Of a stretch of 64,000 bases of DNA, positions 35,401 through 48,548 are shown piece after piece. The stretch's first letter is position 1. The number at the start of each line of letters is the position of its first letter. Origin of the DNA: Branchiostoma lanceolatum (Eukaryota > Chordata > Leptocardii > Amphioxiformes > Branchiostomatidae); NCBI RefSeq assembly GCF_035083965.1, contig NC_089723.1, forward strand, positions 31,995,193 through 32,059,192, written 5' to 3'. Below the pieces are notes generated by a model. The model was not told the DNA's origin, did not search any database, and was given only the letters and a program-made list of their open reading frames with translations. A program made the translations under genes and the position numbers.

Positions 35401-38400
35401 TACATGTCGTTGAGTCTGTCCAAATACCTGAGGACTCTGAGTTGGCCTGAGCCGAAGGTGTTGCTCTGATCTCTTCTTGTGGCTCCTCTTTTTCAGTATC
35501 ACAGAGAACTACTTCCACTAAGGAATCTTCTCTGGGTGTTTTACAGAGGGCAGCACTGAGAACATCATCTCTTTTGCCATCTACACAAGACGAAAGCAAC
35601 ATATTAAGATCATCTACTTGGCATATCTCAATTTGTTTTACTTCTTTCTTGTCTTTTTAGTAAGTTCAATTCTTCTGCACAGCTGATGATTTTATCTGAA
35701 GCAAAAGGACAAAAAACAGTGAAAGACTTGATACAGAAAAGTGCAGAGTAAAGAATAACAGTTAAAAAAGCCCACCTTTTTCTGCAACTGAAATATCAGG
35801 TTCCTTTTCCTCATCTAGACCCTTCTCTGCTTTTTCCTCTTTTTGAGAACTAATGTCTATGACAACTACATCTTCTGCCTCCTCATTGGAATGTTCTGTA
35901 GGAGCTGGTCCCTCTGGCTGGTTGACAACTTGACCTTGAGGCAAGAAGAGCAGCTGGCTTGGCGCTAACTCTGGCTCCATGGACTGGTCTAAGTCCCCAA
36001 CTATTTCTCTCACCCTATTTTGCATATTCTGAGACTGGGAGCCATCCATGGATGGGGTGAAATGAAGTGCCCAATTGTCTTGTACATCAGACCCTTCTTC
36101 TTGTTCATCAGCATTACCTTCCCTTTGCGAAGACCTGTCATCACCCTCTTGCACTGGGATGTCTTCTTTTCTGACTTGCTTTCCATCGTCTTCAGACTTT
36201 CTGACAACTTCTTTCTCTTGGTCAGCATTATCTTCAATCATTTCAACCTGGCTATACGATGTCTGTGGATCATCTTTGCTGGTGCTTGCCATGTCCCAAA
36301 GTGAAACCTTTTTCTTCTGAACGTTGTCTCTTCTAGATGTTTTCATGACATCCTCAGGTTTTCCTAATGATTGTGCCCTGACAGTCACACTTTCAGGTTT
36401 CTCCTCTCTCATTTCCACCGACACTCCAATTGCCCCGCTCCCTTGGCTCATCTCTAGAAGCTGCTCAATAGTGGCCTCCAGGGCACAATTTTGTGCCTCA
36501 TAAACACTGATAAGAATGTCCTTCTCCAGACTAGGAAACATTCCCTTCAAGAAGTCTAGTGCTTGTTCTAACTCTTTTCGGTCACTCTTCCCACCAGTCT
36601 GACTACCAGAGGAGGATAAACATTCAGCCTCATTGCTCTGAAGTTCTCCTGCTTTGGTTTGTCCAGCAGGTAAAGCTGTATTGCCTTTGTTGTTCCCTCC
36701 CTGTGGTGTGCTTTCATCACGATCCAATGTCAGTTCTGTATCAGAGAGCTGTAGGTGAAGGGAGGGAGGCCGGCTGGAGGAGTCCTTGGTCACCTCCGCA
36801 GACTTCCCACTTGGCTCTTCATCAGGACCTGATGCAAGCAGATCCTGTAACCAAATGACAACGAGATGTAGATATCTTAAAACATAAAAATGTAGCATCT
36901 GCTGCATATTCAATCTGGCAAACTAGAAGATATCAACAGAGACATTAGGGACCAAATACAAGAGTGTAAAAATCTTAAACATATTGATTGATAGAAAAAA
37001 TAGCGTACCTGAGACCACTGTGGTTCGCTCGGCTGCCATGGATGATCTACAAGTTCCTGCTCAGACTGGGCAGCAGGGTGTGATGATCCTTGTGATGATC
37101 CTTGTGATGACGGAACAGGGTCTTCTGCAACTTCCACAGGGTGATCTTTATGACAATAAATCATTTTCTTATCATGTGGATCATAAATGTATGGTAAGTC
37201 TGATCTAAACAATCTACATGTGTATCTAAAAAATAAGATAATTTTCTCATAATTTAAATCATGAAAGTTTGGTAAGCCAGATGTCTACAACAGATTTGTT
37301 AGATTGGCATATTCACCTTGTTCCTGTGTTTCCCCTGTGGGTGAGGATGGGATGATGTGTGGGGTGGGGCCGTATGCCTCTGGTGATGGGGCGATGACAG
37401 TCTCAGAACCTCTGGAATATGGAGGGAATGTCCGTTTAGTTGAATCATGTACATGCGACAATTGGACAGAATGGAAATCACTTTTAATGTCCTTGACATT
37501 TTACATCATCTACAAAACTTGACAGTTCTTTTGTTTGTCTCATGCTTCTATCATGTCAAGAGATTTGGTTTGGTTGGGTTGGTTTCTATGAAGATGTGCA
37601 GTCATGTCCCTACCCTTCTGATGACAGACTGGTGTCTTGTACCAACATGGGTTCCCCTGACAGCTGCAGACAGCCCAAGTTTTCAGCTGGGGTGGATAGG
37701 ACACGCTCCTCTTGGGGTCCTGATGGAAATGATAAATGGACAAAAAGAGTAAAGGCTATTTAAAGTGTGCATTGCATGTATGGATATGATATTAAACAAA
37801 TAGATAGCTCATGACATGTACTAGACATCACTTAAAGCTGAAGACAACTGGACTGCTCATATGTTTGGTGTTCACTGTGAACACCCCCAAGTAAGTATTA
37901 CAGGACCTGGAGAAGAGGTAAACATACCGATGACATTCACCATTAGTTTTAACCATGCAAACATCTAATACACAGTAGTGATACTCAAGGGTCAGCTAAC
38001 CAGACTTTTGACATGTTGATTTTACACAAGACTAACAGATTCCCTACAGTCCAGAACAGGACTCATTAACGAGAGAAATAGTGACTTACTCTGGATATCC
38101 TCCACAAACATGTCCTGTTGTGATGACAGTGGATCAGGTGAGTCAGGCCGTCCTGTCGGCTGGGAGTCAGGTATACTTGAGGGTTGATCCTCCATGGTAG
38201 CGTGCACCTCCATACGAACCTCCCCGGACGTGTGCTCGTGGATCAAGTTACTCGCACCACTGCTACCCGACGTTCCTCCTTCCTGCTTCGTGTCGTCTTG
38301 GAGCTTCTCCTTCACAACCTAGGATATGACAGAATATTATCCTAAAGCTTGGCAGGCTACGAAGCCATTATCTTAAAAGAATACTTTTCCAGATGGACAA

Positions 38401-41400
38401 TAGATGCCAGAAACAAAGCATAGATCTACTAAGATATAGCTGTGTGGCAAAAAAATTGGCCAAACTAAATTAGGATAAATGTACAACAATCATAGCCAGA
38501 ATAAACCAAGCTTAAAGTGACCCGTCCAATGTTGGTAGGGGAGGGGCCTGTTATAGCCACAGAGTACAATGATCATTTTCATTTCATTCATTTTTAATTC
38601 ATTTACCCAGAGACAACATATCGCCAATAGGGAAGTTTTCAATGTGCCCTGCAGACCTGCACTTTGTATTTTTCCTTCCAATAAATTTTAATCAAATATT
38701 AGTAGTTCTTTTTTCGTCCACCAAGCCATACCATAACTAAAATGCCTCAGTTCTTACCCTTGCTGCTGAAAGCTCTTCTTCTCCAAGTCGTCTTCTTGCC
38801 TTCATCGGGGACTCCTTCGCCTGTCCCGCCTTTCTTGGAGACTTGTGTGGAGACTTCTTTGGTGACTTTGTTTTTCCCTTTAAGGGAGACGTCTTAATCT
38901 CAGCACCTTGTGCTTCACTTAGGTGCTGAACATCTTTTCTGGGAGATTTTACCGGAGTCTTTCTGGGAGACTTTTTTAAGGGTGTTTCTATATGGCTGCT
39001 GCCGCTGGAACTGCTGGTGAAGGAGCTGATTGTGCTGATGGTTGAGGATTGTAGCTGAACACTGCTGCTGGAACTACTGCCACTCAGCTTACTGGGACCT
39101 GCAGGAAGACAGGATGGTGAAAAGACTATTCTATCAACCAAAGCACATCTCTTCTTCTATTCAGTACAAATAACTCTGATACATTTTACATCAAACGGCC
39201 TTAGTGGAAACTTGCTTGTCCGACAGAAGAAAAATATTCCAAAATTTCATTTTACACAGGACTGTCAAGGACTAGAATTTATCATTATAGTTTGTGTGTC
39301 ATATATATAAGACGACTTTAAACATTACAAAGGTAGGCAGAAATTTGGTGTGAAAAGGGTTTTTAACATAATCTGACCAAAAACTGCAGCACCGTTACAA
39401 AGTTGGTGTGTCATGTCTGAGAGTAATGTTACCTCAAGTGCATATGGGATACAGGCTCAGTAGTCATAGTAGTAGAATATAATACATAGGTTCAAATAAC
39501 AAGAGGAGAGTTCCTTACCAGGACTGGTTAGATGAGGCACATTCTTACGAGCAGGAGACATTTCTGAGTCAGTCACAAGGGCTGTGGATGCCTCACTAAG
39601 CCCACCCAGACCCTCACTCTCTGATCCTGGGTCTACTTCATGCCGTCCCTCTGTATGACAATGACACAAAACAAAAAATCACATTAAAGGCCTTGTTATC
39701 ACATAACCAGTCACACAAACAAGATGCATCTTACAACTCTGCTTTGTGTTCAGATAGAGAATGGGGGACGTCCCTGTAGCTCAACTAGTAGCAGCCTCAG
39801 AAGGACATCTGCTACAGAAACAGCAAGAAAACTTGCTGACTTATGTACCACTAGGCACTACAAGGTAAACAACAACAACTCAGATAGAGAATATGACAGA
39901 GAAGAAGACAGTTAAACCATGACAAGTAAGACTCACCTGTTTCTGACAGAGCTGACATGTCCCCCTCGCTCTCCTGTATCTCATGTACAGGGATGACTTT
40001 TATCGGGGTGACTATACTGGGGATGGGCCGGACAAGTCCAGGAAGGGAGCTCCTACTGCAAGGTAACAAATGGTCCAATTTTGTATGTATCATGTTTGAT
40101 AATTATACACAAACCTTATCAGAGGACAGAAGAGTAGCAGAGTTCTGAGAGAAGGTAAAATTAAAGTGAATTTACCTCATGGTTTGAGCTATATTTTTCC
40201 TTTGGATAGAGGCATGTAGAGATGAGAAGGAACAGTTATTGCCATAGTTTGTGAGACAGTAAAAAAGGGTACAAAAAAAGGTCAGCAATTGAATCAGTTT
40301 CAAGATTTTTATTTCCTCAGACTGAAGGTCTACTTCCTTTTTAATTCTTATTTTCCTTACCTGCCACTGCTATTTCCACTACTCTGAGGAGTGGAGGTGG
40401 AGGTGGATGTCTCTGCCTCCTCCTCATGGTGGCTATCATCACCTTCTCCTTCCTCTTCATTATCATCATCATCATCACCACCTCCATCACCTAACAGACA
40501 ACAAACTATTATCTTTATCAGGCAACACAACTGGAAAGATCTGCATAGCTTTTAGCTGACAACTAGTTTTCTTCAGCTTATCAAATGCAACACCTGCTCT
40601 GCATTAACTCTTTGGTGACTTACATGTACATGTTGTATTACTCATTCAACTCATACAGGATAAATTGAAGTAATTATAGATCATAAACCTCTCTTGGAAT
40701 AGCTATCCACATACATGAAGTAGAGAAAACATAGATTCGTTCACAGACGGAGCAGTCTGGTCTCATGTTTAAGAGCTCTGTCAACAAAATTACAATCAGG
40801 AAAATGAGTTTTCTTAGCCGTACCTCCACCACCGGCATCACCTCCTCCACCTCCTCCTCCACCACCCTGCTCTGCTCCTCCGTTCCCATCATCCTCTGCT
40901 CCCCCACCGTGGCTACCTGATCCGGAGGGCCCAGCACTTTGAGAACCTAATAAATGAAACATTTGAGATACAAAAATGTCATGCAACACCAGGACAAAAA
41001 TTTGGTGGTCAATGCAGTAGATAAAATATACATGTGTACTCAAAATGGCCATGCCACATGGAAAACAGTTTGCTCTTCTTGTCTTGCTCTTGGTAAGAAC
41101 AATTCAGGCTTGTGAGCATCAGATATTCTACCATTCTAATGGCTGTATAAATATAAGAACTTGGCAACTGCCAGGGGCTTTAAGAAAAATCTCTAGTCAT
41201 ACATGCGAAAGTTGTCTGGTATGCATATTGCTGACCAAATGACATCATTACAGTTCTAGGAGTTGAATTGCCTAAATCTGTAACCCACAGATAAACACAG
41301 AAGTTCAGATCCCTGAACATGATCATAAGCAGGCACCATTATAACAAAAGTCCATACACTCTAACTGACCTGATGCTCCGGGGTGCTGGCTACCTCCCTG

Positions 41401-42015
41401 TTGTCCTGGTCCTCCGGTTGCCATGGTGATGTGGCATTTGCGTCCATTTGCCAACATCTCTACTTCCTGCATGTCAAATGTTTTGGAAATCAAAATGGCA
41501 CGAGATTGAGAAACAACACTTAATTAGCTACTAACGATCAATAATTGAATGAAAGTGTTTCTTACAGTATCCAGTTAGCTTTACATGGCCTATGGAACCT
41601 CCAATAACATTAATCCACCAAGTTACATCATCCGCCACTTCGAAAAACAGTGGGTTTGAGAGATTTCTAGCGTAGCACCCCCCAGGTATGCACAGTTTAG
41701 ATTCACAGGAGTACATTATTATTATACTGAGGGACGTTGGGTTCGAGATCTGTTTAGAGTATCTTTTTGGAGTGATAGAATTATGTACCCTGGTGGAAAT
41801 GTGTTAGTACATTTGCAGTTTGATATTTGACTGACCATGATAGGACTGGTACTGCTGTCCCTCAGGGCTGCCAGCTTCCCTAACATCTTGTGTCTGAAGA
41901 TGACGTCCTCTCCATCACTGCAGTCTCCCTCCGCCTGGGTCTCCAGCTGAGAGTTCTCCACCAGGAAACACGGCGTGTCGTCTCTCTGGCTCAGGTCGGG
42001 CTGACTCAACTCCAT
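23476..42015 (-). CDS. TP53BP1: TP53-binding protein 1 (53BP1) orthologue
   Basis: Chromatin reader that promotes double-strand-break end joining. The 33 coding exons in order are 41836-42015, 41370-41466, 40824-40946, 40361-40490, 39937-40055, 39519-39650, 38758-39098, 38090-38318, 37614-37719, 37317-37411, 37009-37145, 35776-36844, 35428-35580, 34835-35200, 34240-34396, 32992-33655, 32582-32716, 31782-32093, 31541-31660, 31213-31400, 29839-30785, 29111-29231, 28692-28840, 28264-28339, 27984-28081, 27223-27288, 26919-27083, 26580-26663, 26050-26184, 25480-25700, 25027-25100, 24069-24208 and 23476-23660. All phases agree, giving 2437 aa (human 1972). Order of parts: conserved N-terminus (DDTPCFLVENSQ), S/TQ-rich disordered region, a CUE-like block (~654-696), PFHLALPKDGG module, oligomerisation segment (TETIVKRVITEKIKRG), TQT motif (LC8-type), GAR region (RGRGKRGG), tandem Tudor (from ~1948), ubiquitin-dependent recruitment start DNLVTGKRKR (~2082), KRRRR NLS, and two BRCT repeats ending WVIQCLI and YRHDFKDT. 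Confidence 0.96.
23951..24013. repeat. Perfect 63-bp palindrome (31-nt arms, 1-nt centre)
   Basis: Arms AAATATGGAAACTCAATTTC...ATAACTTAGTT and the exact inverse meet around a single T. It lies in the last TP53BP1 intron, 56 bp from exon 24069-24208. No mismatches. Same length as the palindrome at 16505-16567 but unrelated in sequence. Confidence 0.85.
24286..24882. mobile_element. ~0.6-kb TA-flanked DNA transposon relic
   Basis: Left end TAACGTAACATAACC and right end GGTCATGTTACGTTA are inverted repeats with one mismatch; a second inverted pair built on ATTTACGTCCG lies just inside. The outer TA on each side fits a TA target duplication. It lies in the TP53BP1 intron 24209-25026 and has no coding capacity. 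Confidence 0.7.
26383..26575. repeat. Two-copy tandem duplication, period ~96 bp
   Basis: GACTGTGTAGTATTCA and TATCAAGTATTCTAGTTG each occur twice about 96-100 bp apart, in the TP53BP1 intron 26185-26579. The second copy runs up to the splice donor of exon 26580-26663. Confidence 0.6.
27540..27947. mobile_element. ~408-bp foldback element with long inverted arms
   Basis: The two halves (about 27540-27700 and 27795-27947) are inverted copies of roughly 155 bp with few mismatches, starting AGGAAAGCTAYACAAAAAAT. The centre holds two direct repeats containing the CRE palindrome TGACGTCA (near 27731 and 27772). Flanks are TTAA on the left and GTAA on the right, so a TTAA target is possible but not proven. 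It lies in the TP53BP1 intron 27289-27983. Confidence 0.8.
32200..32464 (+). mobile_element. Probable retroelement 3' end with A-tail
   Basis: In the TP53BP1 intron 32094-32581, on the strand opposite the gene. A coding-like tail (RTPDLLP, then KRPWPNECMFC in a near frame) is followed by AAATAAAGG and a run of As at about 32455-32464. This looks like the 3' end of a LINE or a reverse-transcribed RNA. The left boundary is uncertain. Confidence 0.45.
36446..36574 (-). other. CUE-like ubiquitin-binding domain coding segment within TP53BP1
   Basis: Inside the 1069-nt exon 35776-36844, residues about 654-696. The sequence ALDFLKGMFPSLEKDI, then SVYEAQ and ATIEQLLEM, carries the CUE hallmarks: an MFP motif at the first helix, an EAQ in the second, and a di-leucine at the third, with normal spacing. 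It closely follows the Tollip-type CUE pattern. Known CUE domains bind mono- or polyubiquitin. Human 53BP1 has no such domain to my knowledge. Confidence 0.8.
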
Positions 42016-42093
42016 CTTCACGTACCCTATGCATGGGAGATGTTTAAGACATATAATGATAAGCTATACGTCTGCAAATTTATGCTCTGTATG

Positions 42094-42125
42094 ACCAAGG
42101 AGGCTTTATATAAAACCTCCTTGGT
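42094..42125. promoter_or_regulatory. 32-bp palindrome with TTTATATAAA centre
   Basis: ACCAAGGAGG and CCTCCTTGGT flank the self-complementary TTTATATAAA; the whole is palindromic except one base pair. It sits about 80-110 nt upstream of the TP53BP1 ATG, so the centre could act as a TATA element for that gene. Confidence 0.5.
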
Positions 42126-42377
42126 ATGACATTTGAAAACTGCTTTTTCATGAATTATCCAAAATCTGCGAAGCCAAGCCTTGCTCCGAAGCTAAATAAC
42201 GTTAAATTTCCTAGATCCTCTTGATCATTGATTCGTTCCAAACAAAACATCACGACGATCACACGCATTACCTTCATGTAATCATGTCCACCGGCCCAAG
42301 CTGCCTGTTGTTTTGACGCGTGCTAGGACGCAGGTAAAAGGATTACTAGTAAATGATCGCCACTCAAACAACAAGAC

Positions 42378-42389
42378 TTCCCGCCAAAA
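42378..42389. promoter_or_regulatory. E2F consensus site
   Basis: TTCCCGCCAAAA, whose complement TTTTGGCGGGAA matches the strong E2F/DP consensus exactly. Its last two bases overlap the p53 element. Located 363 bp upstream of the TP53BP1 start codon. Confidence 0.75.
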
Positions 42390-42407
42390 ACATGCCTGGG
42401 CATGTCC
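42388..42407. promoter_or_regulatory. Perfect p53 response element, zero spacer
   Basis: AAACATGCCT followed directly by GGGCATGTCC: both halves match RRRCWWGYYY with no mismatch and no spacer, the arrangement of high-affinity p53-family sites. It lies 373 bp upstream of the TP53BP1 ATG and about 240 bp before the likely RPS6 start site. Confidence 0.8.
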
Positions 42408-42607
42408 GAAAGTTGAAAGGTCATTGGTTGCTGCTACTTCCGGGTATCAAAATTTTCATTAAAGATATGATACACCTATAATAAACACATTTTTGTGCAA
42501 AGAAATATTTATAGCATTTTAAAAAATATAGTATTTTATAAAAATAAAACTTATGTTTGTTTTTGGACTAGCAAAAATGACCTTTGACATAATGAAGCAC
42601 GTGTAAA

Positions 42608-42617
42608 TCTCGCGAGA
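42608..42617. promoter_or_regulatory. TCTCGCGAGA palindromic promoter element
   Basis: Exact 10-bp TCTCGCGAGA, the CGCG element recognised by BANP in vertebrates and common in TATA-less housekeeping and ribosomal gene promoters. It lies about 30 bp upstream of the likely RPS6 transcription start. Confidence 0.75.
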
Positions 42618-42647
42618 CTATGTTCGGGTGTGCGAGACTTCCGTCGT

Positions 42648-42655
42648 CCTTTTTC
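42648..42655 (+). promoter_or_regulatory. Probable RPS6 5' TOP / TCT initiator
   Basis: The pyrimidine run CCTTTTTC about 40 nt before the RPS6 ATG fits the polypyrimidine initiator and 5' TOP motif of ribosomal protein mRNAs, which places their translation under mTOR-LARP1 control. The exact start base is inferred. Confidence 0.6.
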
Positions 42656-42690
42656 GGCCACCGTCTCATGCGAGGCGGAGAAGCTTCACC

Positions 42691-45778
<3,088 letters not shown>

Positions 45779-45817
45779 GTGTGCAAAACAATATATAGTT
45801 CCCTCTAATGGGAGAAC

Positions 45818-45823
45818 AATAAA
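45818..45823 (+). terminator. RPS6 poly(A) signal AATAAA
   Basis: Canonical hexamer 40 nt after the RPS6 stop codon, giving the short 3' UTR usual for ribosomal protein genes. Confidence 0.85.
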
Positions 45824-48431
45824 CATTGAAAAGATGTCTTAAAAGCCAGAAGTCTTGTGTTCCTTGAGTGTTTACTTGGTAGTGATGATTGGGGTTGTGG
45901 GTGAAAACCTCACTGTGAGCAACTATGGGACAACACCCGGTGACCCCTGATACTGAGAACCAAATTTTGGCCATAGTGGTGAAACAACACCTGAAAATAT
46001 GTTTTTCTGGAATTCAGTACAACTAAAATGGTTGAGAGATGATTTTTGGACTACAGGATATGAAACTGAAGAAATGGTTATTCACCATCATCCTTTGACT
46101 GGGGGAGGGGGAAGGTCGAGTCCATGCACTGCTGAGTTCTACAGCAGTCAGTCAACCATAGCTGCTCCCAGATCGTCCACAACCATGGTTATTAATGTTA
46201 ACCATCTCTTGTCTCAATTCATGACTGGCATTTCCACAGTGAAATCAATGTTACAGAGCAACATGCTGGCTTATGGAAAAAAGGCATTTTATTGACTTTC
46301 CTTGGTTTCAACAGGTCAAGTTCATAAGCTGCATGGCAAATTCATCTAAGCCTTAGAAAACAACCAGTTAACACAAGTCTCACATGTGGAAATACAGATA
46401 ATGCACAGTCTCAACAAGAATTAAGATACCAATAAGCAGAGAACTTAAGATTTTATTTTTAACAATGCTTCATACATATTTTCCTGTCTTTTAACTCACA
46501 GATTTGGTTTTGAGGGCCTCTTACCATTTTTGTAGCCCCAGACCTTCCCCCAGTTGTCTGGATCACATACCTCAATTCTCGACAGTCCAATAAATGCAGG
46601 GGGATGCAAACATGTTCAACTTAACTGCTTTCTTTTCGACATACAAATGTTTATTTTTCTGTCAAATATTTGGGTTCCTAATCAAATCATTTCCTAATCA
46701 TATGTAAACTACCGATATTCAAAATGTCATTTTTACCCCAATAATCCTTTCTGCCCTAACCACTACTGTCTTCCAAGCAGCTGCTATGCCATCTTCAGAC
46801 TGCAGTTAGGTCAGTTTGAAAGCAGTTTCTGGAATGGTCTTTGATAGAGAGCTGAAATGCAATGCTGTCCAGTTCTTAACTTAAGAGACAATAAAAGTAT
46901 TTTTTAGCATTACAATACAACTTTCAAACCATAGCAGTAGGGCGTAGACCAATAACCAATCGACAAATGGCCTTTCTCTTGAAGAATCCTACCTTTTGTG
47001 ATTCCTAGTTCACAAGTTTCATGTACATGGTAAACGTGTCAGAAACTAGGAAAGTAACTTTAACTTATGCTGTACTTTCTAGGTGGGACAACTAAAGAAT
47101 GATGGGCTTGTGCAACCTAGCAAAGTCTTACGTTTTGCCAAAACCACACAGTTAACAGAAAAACTGTCAAGCAAGGGCTATTTGCTGTGTATTACTTCCC
47201 AATGGTACTAGAAACCCGGTGATGCAATGTCCCTGCTTAACAGCAAACGTCCTGAACAAATCCGCATCAGATTTGGTGCCATGCATAGTACAAAGTGATT
47301 GACATTGGTACAGAATACACTTCCATCAACACTATATACAATTACCGATAGCTAGATATACATATATGTAGCTATGCCTCTGCACAGAAAGCCACTTTGG
47401 TTACTGGTAATGAAAACAATGAACATAGCACATACATTGAAAAACACACAAGATCAACATCAGACAAAAATTTGAATCACTTAACCCAGAAGATGAAACC
47501 TGCCGAAAACCTCAATACATCAGCAATACACAGCCTTTCAACAGTATATGTATATACAATATTTCCACTGGCATGTTCAGCCACAAAAAAGACAATAGCT
47601 CTTATTCAGTCGTTACCACAAACCTGAGTATTGTAAAGCATGACAAAACTTCAGACAGGTATGACTCAGAAGTGGGAAATCTGTCAATTTGGTAAGGTTG
47701 TTTTTTCTTAGATATGCATAAAAGTTCTATAGCGTCTGCAGACAACTCAAGATGATATTATATTATCTAAACATATTTCCCATGTTTGTACAACTCATGC
47801 CTTGAATACAAAACTTGTTTTAGTACTACTGTAAGTACATGTGCATGTTTTGCACTGCAAACAAATGTTATTAGCATGTTGAAAAAGATGCATGTAAAAT
47901 AGCTTTTTCATATCACAGGAAGAGGAAAATCTCTAGCTTCGATGGTCAGGCTAATTCTAGTTCAATTCAGAGCTACTTTTCAAAAGGACCTGTACATCTG
48001 AACATCCCTCCTCATCCATTGTACATCTACGTGTTCTGGAACTAGTCAAGTATGAAAACTAACAATTATGTACCAGACCCACAGACTTAAATCATGGATG
48101 AGACATACGCCTCAACTGAATGTCTCCCCTTTATCAACTTTACAAGGTAGTATTTACAACGTCATCTTCATCTGACTGTGTGATATCCCACATTTGTGTG
48201 GCCGGCAACATTAATCAACTGTCCTTGCCTCACTACATACCAGTGTTACAGGAGTTAAAAGTCAAATGCTGTACACTGCAAAGTGCAATAACTGTAGTTG
48301 ACACACAAATACTGTACAGAAATGTACAGTACTTCCTCACATACAATTCACAAGATTGCAACCAACAATGCATTTTCCGTCAACAAAAATATCAGAAGAA
48401 AAAAGAGCCCTATTATTAGTATTAACCACTA

Positions 48432-48548
48432 GCCTGGGTACCATCTTCCGTAGTAACCGCTGGCTCAATCTCTTCTCTTGCAAACCACAGAAAAGAAACA
48501 AAGCGAAAAGATTATGTCAGCGGTTACTACAGAGGTTGGTACCCAGGC
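48432..48548. mobile_element. 117-bp foldback MITE flanked by TA
   Basis: GCCTGGGTACCA and TGGTACCCAGGC form the outer inverted ends, with further pairing of GTAACCGCTG and CAGCGGTTAC inside; TA flanks both ends. It lies in the presumed CIB 3' UTR, where it would form a strong RNA hairpin. Confidence 0.75.

Larger units (their letters stand above)
23661..41835. other. Other TP53BP1 introns longer than 300 bp
   Basis: Introns 25101-25479, 25701-26049, 28340-28691, 29232-29838, 30786-31212, 33656-34239, 34397-34834, 37720-38089, 38319-38757, 39099-39518, 40056-40360, 40491-40823, 40947-41369 and 41467-41835 hold no gene or RNA I can support. Intron 33656-34239 carries several CTACCGTGAA motifs near 34030-34190, probably a decayed MITE. 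Intron 37720-38089 has a 19-bp perfect palindrome GGTGTTCACTGTGAACACC at 37869-37887. Confidence 0.4.
42016..42690. promoter_or_regulatory. Divergent TP53BP1 / RPS6 promoter
   Basis: The start codons are 675 bp apart and face away from each other. From left to right the interval holds: a TATA-containing hairpin (42094-42125), E2F and p53 elements (42378-42407), an inverted CCAAT box (ATTGG at 42423-42427), an ETS-type ACTTCCGGG (42436-42444), TCTCGCGAGA (42608-42617) and an RPS6-type pyrimidine start. CCAAT plus E2F fits cell-cycle control of TP53BP1; ETS and TCTCGCGAGA fit strong housekeeping expression of RPS6. Which gene uses which site is inference. Confidence 0.7.

Noticed and set aside
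42016..42021. N-terminal extension of TP53BP1 from a GTG codon
   Set aside because: The ATG at 42015 aligns with the conserved N-terminus, so the extension is not needed.
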